Part shown: positions 14,501-27,032 of the stretch, one piece after another
Layout of the letters: each line of letters begins with the position of its first letter
Position numbering within the stretch: the first letter of the stretch is position 1
DNA from: Smittia aterrima
Lineage: Eukaryota > Arthropoda > Insecta > Diptera > Chironomidae
Length of the DNA: 64,000 nucleotides
Reading direction: 5' to 3'
NCBI GenBank assembly: GCA_033063855.1
Contig: CP093831.1
Coordinates: forward strand, 27,838,001-27,902,000
The notes under the pieces: generated by a model
The model's input: only the letters and a program-made list of their open reading frames with translations
Databases searched by the model: none
What the model was told of the DNA's origin: nothing
Translations under genes and position numbers: made by a program

Positions 14501-16572
14501 TAAAGCCCACTCTTGCATCTTATGCATATACGATGATTCTGATGAATAATTAAACGAAGCGAGTTGCCGGAATTGATAAAGTTTCACTCTCAGTTTCCTT
14601 CTCTATTGAAGAAGTACAAACATTTCAGCAACTCGCATCATCCACTTGGTACTTTGGTATCTAATATTGCTCCTGTGAAGTTGCATTTTGCTTTGCAAAC
14701 AAATTCACTCTCCGACTCTTCTAAAGTGAGTGAAGCTTTGCACGATTTACTGGCGATTTCATTTGAAATTAATCGATAGCCATTTCTCACGTTTCTCTCT
14801 CGATGCTGTCAGAAGCGATAGAACTTTATGCAAAGTAGTATCGTCCAGAAGCTGATCAATTGTCGAGGAGGCTACTCTTTGATGTCAGATCAGAATAAAC
14901 TTACGCTTTGGCTTTATTTCCCATGCTCCCTCTGATCGTTCGCATCTCATAAATATTTAATGTGCGAAGAGCTAATCAATTATTTCCTTTTCCATTTTCC
15001 TCTCGCTCATTCACTTTCTTGTTCATCCATCCGCCGAACGAACAACTCCGCAAAACGACGTATACGATGAATGGAAACTGATTTTAGATTCGAGTAGTGT
15101 TCCTCTATTGGCTGCCATGTTTATTGCGAATGTCTCGGCCCGGACAAGAATCGTACGAGTGCGCTCCCATTCCAATCGGCAGCAACAGTGAAAAAACTAA
15201 GCAGATGAACGACGTCGAGCTACGGGAGAGGTACGTTTCGTTCCGGCCTACATCGTCATCATTTATCTCCTCCACTCTCTCTCAAAAAATATTTAATTGC
15301 TTTCAATCGATTTTTGCGCGAGCCGCGTTGTCTGTGCCGCCGCTTCACGGGAAGAATTTCGCTTTAAAAACAAGAGCAAAAGCTTTTCCTGGTGAGTGGT
15401 GGCAGCAGGAGCTCGTGAATCTCGACGGTCGAGTGTGAAATATACTCTGATTGCTTAAGCATTAATCAATTCCAATTAACGTTTGGTCGCTTCTTTTCAT
15501 TTCGCCGCAAACACTTTCCAGGTCATCAAAATCATTGCTTGCCAACGTGCTCGACATTGACGATGATTTCCGTTGCAATCATCGCTGTAACACGTTACCA
15601 CATAACCCGACGTATTATCGCACGGTCTATCGAACGGGCGAGGACGGAAGCATTGGCCCAGTGGGAGGAATGGGACCGGGCGGTAACCGAATACATGAGA
15701 CAGTTTCCCATACATGCCTCAGCTCGTCTGCCGAGTATGAATTAGCATTGATACTAAAAGAACTTCGCGTTATAACTGACACGGTAAGCTTTAACTTTTC
15801 CTCATTAACTTTATGCATAATTTAACAAAGAGCGAGCTATTTTATTGCTTTCAACTTGAAGTCGAAGGAGATTTCAATTGAGTTCCCTTTTTGAGTTTGT
15901 TAAGGAAGCGAAAGTAATCCTTATTAAAGTTCCTTGGATGGATTTGATTACAGCGACAGAGAGAGCTTTAAGAAATTTCATTAATTGGTCATCAAGTATT
16001 CTCTAACGCAAATCTTCTCCCGCAAAGGTTCTCCCCCGTTGCAATATTCATCTCAGAACGAAACGAACGTTCTGCGTAGCTTTGTTTTATTCATGATTAA
16101 GATCCTGCGATTATCGCAAGCCGCCTTCTCCCTTCTCCGTCCGTCACGCTTAGTTTTATTGTCTGGAGATTTCTCTTTTCAGTGATTTACACATTTTCAT
16201 TTCGTCCTTCGCTTTTGGTTCGCTCTTCGGCTTTTCATCTAACGAAAGTGATAAATCTTCAATTTTCTTAATTAATAATCTATTTGTTCTGTCTCGTTTT
16301 CGCTCTTCGATATTTGTTCCGTCAACTTGCGAATTTGTTTGTCGTCTCAATCATCATCAACTGTCATCTGTCATCTCTCTCGAATGTCTCGCTTTGTGCT
16401 TTCGATTGATCGACCGGTCCAGCTGCGAAAAGAAGACGAGACAAGTGAAATTACAAAAGACTGGAAGTTCGCTGCGATGGTTGTTGACCGTTTGTGCCTT
16501 ATCATATTCACAATGTTCACAATAATTTCAACAGTAGCTGTCCTCTTCAGTGCACCAAACTTCATTCTATAA
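11536..16572 (+). CDS. nAChRalpha7: Nicotinic acetylcholine receptor alpha subunit, alpha7-like, 3' exons only
   Basis: Subunit of a pentameric acetylcholine-gated cation channel in the neuronal membrane. Eight exons: 11536-11611, 12601-12795, 13660-13715, 13860-13890, 14341-14450, 15088-15230, 15522-15783 and 16423-16572 (stop). All introns are GT-AG and their phases match. The first visible exon encodes the end of the ligand-binding domain (LDVQLQDEAGG). Next come the paired cysteines YYNCCPEPY that mark an alpha subunit, M1 (YYFFNLIVPCVL), M2 (VTILLSLTVFLNMVAETM), M3 (NCIMFMVASSVVSTILILNY), the M3-M4 loop with SLLANVLDIDDDFR, and M4 (WKFAAMVVDRLCLIIFTMF). The loop resembles insect alpha7 (YRTVYRTGEDGS, AEYELALILKE). 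Alpha5 and alpha6 are the alternatives. The signal peptide, loops and Cys-loop exons were not found and probably lie left of the window. Confidence 0.9.
13740..13835. repeat. AT-rich tandem imperfect repeat in nAChR intron
   Basis: Repeated 'tcaatataatatat...ctttgaatat' units fill most of the short intron between the M2 exon and the following mini-exon. Confidence 0.8.
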
Positions 16573-16895
16573 CCGCTGACGTCGACTTCTCGTTCTAAAA
16601 CAAGTCAACGTTGTTACATCGTAACGATAATAATAAAGGTTAAAAAGTAATATCCGAATCGATATAGGAAGAGAGAACGTCTCCTCGTTAGGTTGGGTGA
16701 GTGAGAGAGAGAGAGAAGAAGAAATAACTTGTCATTTGATATCGTTTTGTTAAAAGTAAATGCTCAAAGGTTAGCTGGAGGAGTTTTATTTTTCTTAGAA
16801 ATCCTTGAACTAAAAAAAAGAGAAAAAAAAATGTTTCTTTGTCGTTAAATTTTTTATAATGAAATCATTGGTGCAGCATCAGGATCAAGACTCAT

Positions 16896-16914
16896 CCTCT
16901 CTCTCTCTCTCTCT
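16896..16914. repeat. CT microsatellite
   Basis: A pure CT dinucleotide run of about 19 bases, 320 bases downstream of the nAChR stop codon. Confidence 0.9.
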
Positions 16915-19900
16915 GCCTCCGGAGGAATCCTTCAATCTCCATTTCATTTCACAACAAATGAAGCACAGGAATCAGCGTCCGCCTGATGATTTAACGGCGC
17001 ACATACTTTAAAACGTTAAGCGAAAGTGTTCAGTAAGTTATAAATATTTCCCTGAAAAATAACTCAGTGGCTGACGAAGCTTTGGAGGGATGAAATATCT
17101 TATCGCATAGATAACGTCGAAACCTAGATTGATTTGAATTCTTTCTCGAGACCGGAAATTACAATTTTGAGTGCTCTAAGTTAACGTTTATTCTATTCCT
17201 AAAAGACGAAGCATTAACGTTTAGTTTGGAGCGAAAATTGTTTTACCTTTTGAAGAAACTTTCTACAAAGAAAACAAGAATTTTAAAGTTAAATTCCGAA
17301 AGGGTTTGCCGAAAGAATAATTATCTTGAAGGGATGAGTTTGAATGTTAGGTCAAACTATCGACAGATCCCTTCTCAAGTTTATTACTTTGAGGCCTCAC
17401 GAAGAAACCCAATTAACTCGTCGGTTGATTGCTCTCGCTCTCGTTTCTTTATTTTTATTATGACAACAACTCGTGTTGTGAAAGTGATACTTTCGCCATC
17501 GCAAATTATGAAACCGGATGCAGAATAAATATATTTAAAATTACCCATCCGCGCATATTAAATTACACAAACACTGTTACACTCGTGTGTTCTGTTTGCC
17601 TCAACCATCGCGACACTCGAAACCAAAAAATTTCGGCTATGAACCTGAAGAGAGTTGAGTTGTGAGTCACACATTGTAATTTAAAATTTAAATATTTAAA
17701 GAATTAATTACGAAAACTTGTTTATTGTTGAATTAATTATATAAAGAGGAAGTTTCAAAGCATTTAATATGAATAATGATATTAAAGTTTAGTCAGTAAG
17801 TGTCTGAGTGGAGCAACGAGCTCCGCGCAGGGAAAATTGTAAAAATGAGAAAAAAATGTAAACATTTTTAGGCGTGAAAATCCTAAATAACGTTAGAAGC
17901 GTAGTTAGCAAATTTTTTTACCGACGGCAAAGTAGCGAGACTAGCATTCAACTTGATGCATTTGTAAATCTCTCTTGGCGAAGGGAATAATGTTCGAGTT
18001 GTTATGCAATAAAACAAACATTTCTCTCTCTCTCATATCTTCATCCTTAAAGCTTCATTCACCAAACAAGACAAGGGAGCGGGAATGCTTTGTTAGTTAC
18101 GTGATCTTCTCTCTCAAAAGAAAAGTTGTGCAATTGACAAACTCATCCCAAGGGAGCGCATTTTGTGGAGGAAGCAATTCTTCTTTTAAACAACTAAATA
18201 CATAAATCAGGTTGCATCGTTGGGATCCTTTAAAGCCAATGTTAAATAACCTTAGGGAGCTCTTACTAATAAAAGTGAAAAGCTTTTAAAAGCTTACGAG
18301 TGAAACCAAAGTTTGAAAGTCATTCAAGGGAAGATTGATAACTCCACTGAGAGCGACAACTGAATTAAAAGCGCATTCGGTGACACAAAATATTTTCATC
18401 GACAGTGAAAGCTTACGCAGCTCTCTGTCACAATTTAATCCGAAAATCTCATGAACTTAGTTAATCTCCTTCCTTATGAGAGAATAATTCCAGCTTTTCA
18501 AGCTTAAAATAGTTTTAAGTTTTCATTTGAATTTCCCGGAATGATTTTTGATGTCCCACTTTTTTTCCGCCTCTCCGCACAGAAGCGAATGCTTTTCACT
18601 CAAGAAGACCTCGCATCTGTGATATTCACGGTTTTTTAAATGCAGCTTTCGGCTCTTCCGGAGATTCGTTGGACGTTTTCGTGCCTCGTGTGCATGAAGA
18701 GCAAGCCAAGCATGAAGAATGAAAACTATTTCCTTTGAAAAAGTGATTTTTTCCTTTTTTTAATTTATTGGCTGAAGGAAAAAAGAAAAACTGTGAAAAC
18801 AACTGATGGGCGAGCTCAACGAGAAGCTCGACGATGAATAAAAATGATAAGCGATTCATCTTGAGTAGCGAAATATTTTTTCCCACGAAGACATTCCCGT
18901 CGACTTCTCCGCAAATAATTGATGTTTACGAGCCATGCAAGAGAAAGGAGAAAGTTTCCCTTCGACTCGTTATTTCCTGTCATCCCAAATGCGCTTGTGG
19001 AAATGAAAAAAAAGTTTTCCCTTCGTTTCTAACTGCAATTCTCACAAATAATTTTCAATATTCCTTCCTCTGCTCTCCCATTGTTGGAGAACAAATCATG
19101 ATTTAAAGTAAATCTCAAATGTTTCGAACCGTTCAACCGCAAGTTCTGGTGATGGCAGAATCTTTCAACAAAACTTTCAATTTCGATTAACATGACAACA
19201 CAGTCAGTGAAACCACATTTAACACATCGTTCACACTTTGTAAAGCACACACTTCGCAATGAGCAATAAATTTTATTTTCCATCCTCACACTCAACACAC
19301 ACAACAACCTTCCCGTGCATAATGATTTTGTAAAATTGTCTCTCTCTTCGACCGAAGAGCTAGCACCTAAAGGAAAATCACGGAAATCAATTACAAGATC
19401 TTTACATTAATTGCTTCTCCCTTTACACAACAAGCTTGCTCTCTCTCGGTCTCCAACATTAAATGTATCTCTTCGTCCTTAATCGCTTTCAAGTTAGAAA
19501 CAACAAACATCAACAAGAAGCTAAATGGCTTTCACTTATTAACCTTTTTACGTGCGACAATGATAAATTCTCGACAAACACTATTCCGTGTTCGGTAAAG
19601 TTTAACTTGTAAGGATTTAACTCTTTTTCGTTTTTAAGCAAAACGAATGATAAGGAAAAGTCATTTTCTCAAACGCGTCTTCCTCCCCTGAAAAGAAAAG
19701 TCTTTCTTTACGTGGAAATATTTCGTAAGTTCTCACATCAAACACAAAACCATTTTCTATTCGCTCGTAGTCTGTTAAGGAAGCAAAACTTTAAAATTAA
19801 TATTGAAAGCTCTCTCCATAAATAATTTGAATTCATGTTCAGTTGAAGTGGAAATCTGATAGTGCTAAGAATGAAGGAAAAGGCTTAAATTGTTCATCAG

Positions 19901-20550
19901 AGAATTCTTTAAATGGCAATTTGCTCTTCTCTCTCTCTCGCTCACAATTTACTTTATGTCTTGTGCGAATGGGGCGGCGAGTTCAGGAAAATGTTTACGA
20001 AACATTAAATCATGAAATCCACATTGAATCCTGTTACTGTTGAGAGATATCCACAAAAGGAGCATTAAATTCGTGAAAGCAGTAGCAGCAGCACTGAGAG
20101 GAATTTCTCAGTCGAATTGGTTTCGAAAGGAACGAACCTTTACTTTTTTTTCTACGCGTGCTCTTCACTATGTGAAATCCCTTACTCTCTCGAATATTCT
20201 GTTGTACATAAAATGAGCTTTTTTGAGGTGATAAAAATTGTTAGAATCATAAAAAAACGTGCCAAATACAAGAAACAACGTTCGCTCGGAATACAATTTT
20301 CACTCGGGAGAAAATTGAAAATATAAGACCGCGCTTTGTCGTCGAGGGACTGTCAACGGTGCTTGTTATGCGTTGAATCTTTCTGTTCGGTGAAAACAAG
20401 TGGCGGGGCAAACTCAACAAACAATCCCCAGATGAAATGCTGTAGCTCAAGCTTCACAGTCATTACATCTCGCGAGCTGAGATTCGAGGAATGGAAAAGG
20501 CTTTTTTCGGAATTTATTTTCACTCTCAAGTGAGCTCATGAATCCTTCTA

Positions 20551-20599
20551 AAAGGGGTACTCAACTACACGAATAGATTCAAAGGGGCACTCAACTACA
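20551..20599. repeat. Short direct repeat pair
   Basis: Two near-identical 19-base units (AAAGGGGTACTCAACTACA at 20551 and the same with a C in place of T at 20581), spaced about 30 bases apart. Function unknown. Confidence 0.7.
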
Positions 20600-23500
20600 A
20601 ACTTTTTCATTTCTCTCGCGAAAAAAGCCTCAGACAAACGTGTGAGTCGTAAATCGCCGTCCTCAGTTCTCCTTACCAAAAAACCGCTCCCTCTTGTCGC
20701 AGGAAACTTTATAACCCGATTAATTTCTATTCTAATGATCTACCTTGAGGGCTGATGATAACAAAACAAATTCGATAGCAATCTTCATTTCATTCGCTTT
20801 CCGAAAAAGGTGAAATAAATGAGCGAGGATTTTCGTTATAGAAAATTGTTTGTCAATGCTGTCACAAGTTTAACTTCTTTTTGGGCAAAAGCAATTCCTT
20901 GAGATGTGACTAATGAAGTAACTCATCGAGTTTCCCCTTCGAAACCTTTCTCAACACTCGAAGTTTTCCCACGAAAAAAAGTTTAATTTTACTCCTTTCC
21001 CGATCTTCCTCCTGCTCGTTGTTCGAAGTCACTTTCAACACGACGAAGAGTGAACGCAAGGGAAGGATAAAAATGATGATAATTGATAAAAAAAAAAGAA
21101 AAACTTTGTGAAAACAATCAAACATGAGAATTTTTTTAAGAAAGAAACGAATAAAACCAACTCATCTGCGGGCTGTAAACTAAATTATAATAAGATAATT
21201 AAACAAAAAAGAAAAGTTTTCCTCTTCCTCCACATTTTCATGCAATTAAAGACTTTGTAACTCAACCGTTTCATGTTCAAATAAATTCACTTGCCAGTCA
21301 TTTGAACTCTTCAACTGCTTCGACCCGTGCACTCACTCGAAGCGGGTCGAGAATTTATTTAGGCGCCCCAAACAGTTTGCTCCAATTTTTGGTTTGAAGC
21401 AGTTTCTCTTATCAATTAAAAACACTCTCTTCGACTCGATTAAAATAATTAAAAACAGTACATGAGATGATTCGTGGCAATAATTAACTTTAAAACAAAA
21501 ATGTAAATGAAAATATTTTTTTTATCGATTCGATGAAAAGAAAAAAAATGGGAAATCTACGCAATTAGTCTAAGTTTGTGCTTAAAGTCGCTTAGAATAA
21601 TAAAGAAAATTGTAAATTACGCCGACAGAGAATTGGAGCAGTCCCAGACGGGATCGCCAAATATTTTTAGTGCTGTTACAAAAGAGAAAATTGTTTTAAG
21701 AAAAGAAAAAAAAATCGAATTTTCCTTTCGACATCAACAGAATTCAAGTTTTTTATAAGAAAATATCAAGAAAGGAATCAATTAAAGTGGAAAAAGGTTC
21801 ATTGATGGTCGAGGTAACTTTTAAATTTTGATTTACGACGTTTCCTGTCTTCCTCCTCTTCACTCATTCATCTTCAAAGCTTTAAGTCATCACGAGCCTT
21901 CATTAAGAGGAGACGAACACTGTGATGTGAATGTGCCGACATCATTAACACGAGTTGTGAAGTAATCGAGTTAAATGCTGAAAATTGTTTGCAATTTCTT
22001 ATCACGCAAATGTTTCTCTCGTTTGGCTTTCGTGCAGTAACTGACGGGCAGAGATTTCCTATTTCAAATCGGTTTCCCTCCTCCTCAACTTGCTCTGGCA
22101 TTGCCGTCACGTCACATTCTTCCTCCTCGTTCTCAACTTCTCCCTCTAACCGAAAAAAAACACCCACACACACACAAACATTAAAAAACTTACATAATTA
22201 GAAAAAGATAAGAAAAAAAAACTAAACTAAACATCAAACGTTCGAAAGTTTGAAAACAAAGAAGGGAAAAACAAAGTTTTTCTCTCGCTTCGTTTTCAAG
22301 ATTCGAAAGAAAAAATCATTTAAAAGAAATCGCAATTAATCTTCCCTCTTGATTCAAATCGCTAAAAGTTTCGATAAATAGACAGTGAATACTCCGAGTC
22401 GAGGCTTCTGTAGGAAAATGGAAAAACTTCTCGAGATTAGTTCATGAAACTTCTTCTTTGAGAGAAGAGCTTTTAATAAAGCAAAACTCCTGGTCGTTTT
22501 GAGACCGAAAAGCTTGAAAGGGCAAATCATAAACGTTGTCACGTCAAGCGAGGAAACTGCCACCGGAAAAACTGTCGAATTTTAGTCGATGAACTAATCG
22601 AAGGGAAAATGTTTTGTGACATATTTTTAAAAACGAACTGCTAAAGCTTCAAAGCTCTTGCGAAAGCTTCTTCGCAAAGGCTTTGCGGCGTTCTCGAGCT
22701 GATATTAATGAAACTGATTAAAGAAAAAAGAAAGTAATTAAATCTCAAAGATAAACTAAGCATATAACCGAACGAGGCAAGCTCTAATGGAATTATATAC
22801 CTTACGACATATTTATTGCGTTTTTTCGATGCCACTTTTAACCTAGAACGAAACTTTATTATGAACTTTTTAAAAAACGAAAGAAAAGAAAATGAATTTA
22901 AACTTCTTAACCGCGAAACAGAGGACAAACTTTACTAAAAAAAATAGTTTAGAGAAAATATATCAAAATGCTTGTGTTTGAACTTTAAAGAGACATTTCT
23001 TCTTCTTCTGGTTATAATCGAAGAGTCGCCAGGAAACCATTTCATTAGGAAAACATTTATAATTCGCCTAGTTTAAACCAAAGTATTGAGTTAAGCGATT
23101 TAATAAACAAAAAGGAGATCAACACACACACAGTAGCAAACCAAAAGAAAAAAGTGTTAACTAAAAGATAAATCAAATTGATTGATTAAACATAAATAAA
23201 CTTAACATTAAAAAGAATTAACAATAATCGCTCTCGCATCAAAAGATCTTCCCGCAAAAGTCGCGGATCAAAAGTTAAATAAATTAACGCGAAGCTTCTG
23301 CTTTCGAGGGCGATTGCTTTAAAAGAAAAAAATATTAAATTAAAATTTGCATAATCTTAAACTGTCTTTAAAATTAATGGAATTAACATGAAAGTAGTAG
23401 ATCGCAAGTTAGATAAATAATTTTTCTCCTTACTCGCCTCTGTTGTTCACAGTTTTAATTAAAAAAAAAAGAAGAAAGAACAAAAGTTCTTGACATCACG

Positions 23501-23657
23501 AAAGAAGCAAAAAAAAGAAAAACGAGGAAATTCCGACAAAATTGTTTCGAATTGATCGATAAATAAAAAAATTGTTGATTATAAAAATATTTCTCTTTTA
23601 TTGTGATTTAATTTTCAGCGAACTTTGTTCGACTCTAATCACATTTTATTAGATTGA

Positions 23658-25352
23658 TTAGATGACATTACGTTGCTGATAAGAGGAGAACGGATCGAAT
23701 GATTCTTTCGAGAACGAGATGTCACGATCGGCGCAGCCTAAGTTGATAAGAATCTCTGCGATGCTCTCGTTGTTCGAGTAGAGATCAATCATGTAAATGT
23801 CGTTCTCATCATTGTAATCACGGAAAGTTGCATAAAGTTCCTTCATCGCGACGATGTTGAAGAACATTTGATTGTGATAAGCGAAGTTGTGGTTTTCCTT
23901 CTGACGAATTCCAGCGAGTGAACCACGAAGAGCTTTTATCGGTTCTTTAGCGAAATGCTCGAGCAAATAACGGACTTCGTTAATTGGAGTTAACTTTTTG
24001 TCTCCAGAATCGACGAAGTACAAAGAGATCTCTTCATTGTCTTGTGGCTGAGAGATGACTCTTGCTCGATGCCATTCGCCAAAGTATTTAGCAGCAACGA
24101 CGAGTCCATTCTTCAAGTTTGGTTTGCTGATGATGAGATCATCGAGAGGAATCTCTGAGTAGAATGAATTCAATTGACTGATGAGAGAATCCAAAGCGTG
24201 ATTGTTGATTTGAAACAAAAACTGCGAAGGCGAGTGAATTGTAATCAAATTCACTTCGAAAACAACTTTGCTTTGAAGATTCGACATTTTCATCTTTGGA
24301 ATTTCAAATTTCTCATCAGTGACGACGTCGGGATAGATCCAGCGGAAGATTGGATTGTCGAGGAAAGTTGGAGAAGCTCTCGAAACTGGATAAACCTTTC
24401 GCTCGACATTTGGAGAAACTTTCTTGTCAAGATCCTTTAAGATATTTGCGAAGATGTTTTGATTCTCCATCGACTCGTTGTTAGATGTTTGCTCTTCGTT
24501 GCTTGAATTAGCTGGCAATGAAGGGAAATCGGAAGGACTCAAACTTCTCTGCGAATTCTTGTCATCATCATCGAAAGATTCGTATTCTTCGTCATCCAAT
24601 TCAAGTTTGTGGAACATGTAATCGCTGAGTTCACTTTCTGTATCATCATCTTTCGTTACAAACTCTTTGAGTTGATGAGCTGGACGATAGACATTCGAAT
24701 AAGTTGTTTTGAATGTTGGAGGACTTTTGTGCTGCTTGTTCTCAGCTGCTTCACACTTTGCGAAGCCTTGCGGATTGCGGCGAGGAAATGTTGCGTCGTT
24801 AACGATTCCAGGATGACCATAACTGAGAAACGAAATAGAAAAGATTAGATTGAATAAAAGAAACTTGAATTAACTAACTTGAGCTTTGGAGCTTGTTTCT
24901 TCGCTTTCTTTTTGTTCTTCTCTTCTTTCTTCGGCTCGTCCTCACATTCTGGAAGGTGACGCAAGACTTTGTATTCTCCGTCTTTCTGAAATACGTGACA
25001 ATATTCCTTGCAGCAGCAGTTGAGGAACTGCCAGAAGTTGCCAACTTTACCAGCTCTGTTGTATTCAGAGAACTGGAGAGAGATTTGTTTTATTTATTGA
25101 ATCAAATGAATTTTAATTGTTACCTTGTCAATCATGACATTCACGTTCTGTCCTTTGTATTCACGATAAGCTTTAGACAAGTCCTTAACGCTGCAAATCT
25201 AAAGAAATTTTTATTTTGTGAAATAATTTAAGAATTTGAATAAAACTTTTTCTTACTCTTTGATCGATTGATTTCAAGATTGTTGCGATGTCAGCGATGA
25301 AGGCTTCCTTCTCGTCTTCTAAGCTCGCAATTTTTTCGTGCTTTTTCGGCAT
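23658..25352 (-). CDS. tej: Tejas / TDRD5-like LOTUS and Tudor domain protein
   Basis: Germline piRNA-pathway component. In flies, Tejas recruits Vasa and other factors to nuage. Four exons read right to left: 25257-25352, 25124-25198, 24879-25072 and 23658-24822. They sum to 1530 nt (509 aa), with GT-AG introns. The N-terminal ~95 residues form a LOTUS/OST-HTH domain (AFIADIATILKSIDQR, DLSKAYREYKGQNV, GKVGNFWQFLNC). A Lys-rich linker (KKEEKNKKKAKK) and a long acidic low-complexity middle follow. The Tudor domain is near residues 340-420 (VVAAKYFGEWHRARVI, EISLYFVDSGDKK). The order LOTUS then a single C-terminal Tudor matches Tejas/TDRD5 rather than TDRD7, which has several of each. It is divergently arranged with the F-box gene at 25766, with about 410 bp between start codons. 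The start is the first ATG in exon 1 before the LOTUS domain. Confidence 0.85.
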
Positions 25353-25691
25353 TTTAAATGACATTTCGATTGAAAAGAAATTTTCTTTTGCTAAGCTCTG
25401 GATGAGATGAGGAATTTGAAATTTAAGCGCAAACGAGCTAATCGGCTGCCAACTTCAGGGCCAGCAAATGTGTCTTCGCTATCAAGTTCAAGTTTTTCTC
25501 AACAGATGACGCGCTGCATTCGAAAACGATTTTATTTTTTGAAGGCGTCGACTTTCTTTTTTCGTTTCCTTTTTCTGATAATTCGGGTCGTTTGTGTCTG
25601 CTTGTGTCTGGTTTTTCCCATGAAGGGACAGGTAAAAATTAAGTGAATATTCTGGCTATTTTATTTCATTTCGTTTTCTATATTCAATGAG

Positions 25692-25759
25692 GTAAGACAC
25701 TCGCTCTCTAGAAAATTCAGAAATTAATTTTATTCATTTCAAATCTAATTTGTTTTTAG
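25692..25759 (+). other. 5' UTR intron of F-box gene 1
   Basis: GGTAAGACACTCGCTCTC donor and TGTTTTTAG acceptor lie just before the ATG at 25766. The same donor context recurs upstream of the F-box gene at 27033, which supports a real spliced leader exon shared by duplication. Confidence 0.65.
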
Positions 25760-25765
25760 ATAAAA

Positions 25766-26659
25766 ATGAACTCAGCAATGATCGCAGCAAACAAGCCATC
25801 GCAGGAAGCAAAGTTAGAGACACCAGAAGTTTCAAATGAAGAACCTAAAAAGAAAATTATCAAATTATCTGAAGAGGACGCGAACAACTTGGATCCATTG
25901 ATTTATTTCTCACGTTTTCTCGACATACCTGAGATGATTCTTCAACAACTCAAAGGCAAAGATTTAATTAATCTTTCAGCAGCCAGTCCAAATTGTTACA
26001 GCTACATCGCATCGTCGAAGGATCTCATGGAAAAGATAAAAGTTGTTTTTAGTGGAGAACGCGAGCTGCACCAGGAAGATTACGATTTGTTAAAGAACAG
26101 CTCGAGAAAATATCAAAACATTGAAGTCAGGCAAAGCTACAATGGGCGACATCCAAGAGCACCTCCGATCAGAAGCATTTCCAATTCGGAACTTAATTTC
26201 TTTCTTAGTAAAGCTCACGACTGGAAAAATGTTTGGATCAACGAAACATATTTTTTCAACGAATTCGATTTTCATAAATTTCTCTCATCAATCGAATCAT
26301 CAGTGGAAAACCTTTCTGTCATTAACAAAAGATTTAATTATTTTCGTAATGGGATTGAATGGGATTACAAAGTTCTAAAGTTCCCAAAGTTAAAATCTTT
26401 GAAAATGAATTTTTGTAAAGGTTCCTACTTAGACGAGATGTACAGCAAATTTTTAAAAGATTCTGTGGCAATCGAAAAGTTAGAGCTTGATGATAAATAT
26501 TTCACAAGAGCTGAACATGGTTCTTTAACAAAAATACTCGAGGACTTCGTACAAAATAAGCGTTTGGAAGAACTCTCGCGTTTAGCACTAATCCGCCATC
26601 AAAGTCTATTATTAGAACAAGAGATGGCATTATTTCGGATGCGCACAAACTTTTATTAA
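25766..26659 (+). CDS. F-box-like protein, copy 1, C-terminally truncated
   Basis: Probable substrate adaptor of an SCF-type ubiquitin ligase, inferred from the F-box-like segment alone. The 297-residue ORF contains LDPLIYFSRFLDIPEMIL followed by LKGKDLINLSAASPNCYSYI, an F-box-like helix pattern, then SSRKYQNIEV and irregular leucine-rich segments (FPKLKSLKM). It aligns with the copies at 27033 and 33591 up to about residue 270. After that, a short unrelated tail (RLALIRHQSLLLEQ) replaces some 130 residues of LRR-like sequence found in copy 3. It is therefore probably a truncated or decaying paralogue. The 5' side, with its UTR intron, is conserved with copy 2. The start is the first ATG after the UTR intron. 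Confidence 0.6.
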   Translation: MNSAMIAANKPSQEAKLETPEVSNEEPKKKIIKLSEEDANNLDPLIYFSRFLDIPEMILQQLKGKDLINLSAASPNCYSYIASSKDLMEKIKVVFSGERELHQEDYDLLKNSSRKYQNIEVRQSYNGRHPRAPPIRSISNSELNFFLSKAHDWKNVWINETYFFNEFDFHKFLSSIESSVENLSVINKRFNYFRNGIEWDYKVLKFPKLKSLKMNFCKGSYLDEMYSKFLKDSVAIEKLELDDKYFTRAEHGSLTKILEDFVQNKRLEELSRLALIRHQSLLLEQEMALFRMRTNFY

Positions 26660-26953
26660 TGAAATAAATTTCAAATTCTAATGATTTCGCGTCTCTACCT
26701 TTGATGAACATTTATTTTTCAGTGATCTTTCCGCTTGGAATTCAGTAAAACACGAGAGACTTACAGAGATTCAAAAAGTAGGAATTTTGATGCTCACAGA
26801 AAATAAAATCTTTTCTGTCTCGGTTTTCTGTTTGCTTGGCGTCTAAGTTCTTGCTCTTTCTAATGAAAAAGGTTTTTCCCTCATTAGTACTCAGGTAAAA
26901 TAAAAAAGAATTTTCTGAGAATTTATTTCATTTCTTTTTCTACATTCGAAGAG

Positions 26954-27020
26954 GTAAGACACTCGCTCTCTTGAAGATTTCAAAATATTTTTATTTAGTT
27001 TAATTCATTTTCCTTTTTAG
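26954..27020 (+). other. 5' UTR intron of F-box gene 2
   Basis: GAG|GTAAGACACTCGCTCTC donor and TCCTTTTTAG acceptor precede the ATG at 27033. The position and sequence match the leader intron of copy 1. Confidence 0.65.
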
Positions 27021-27032
27021 ATCAAAATTATA

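Larger units (their letters stand above)
16573..23657. other. Long non-coding stretch between nAChR and tejas
   Basis: About 7 kb downstream of the nAChR stop, with no supported coding exon on either strand. Part of it is likely the receptor's 3' UTR: an AATAAA-like string occurs around 16630, soon after the stop, and insect nAChR UTRs can be long. The right end is the 3' flank of the minus-strand tejas gene. Only simple repeats were noticed. Confidence 0.5.
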
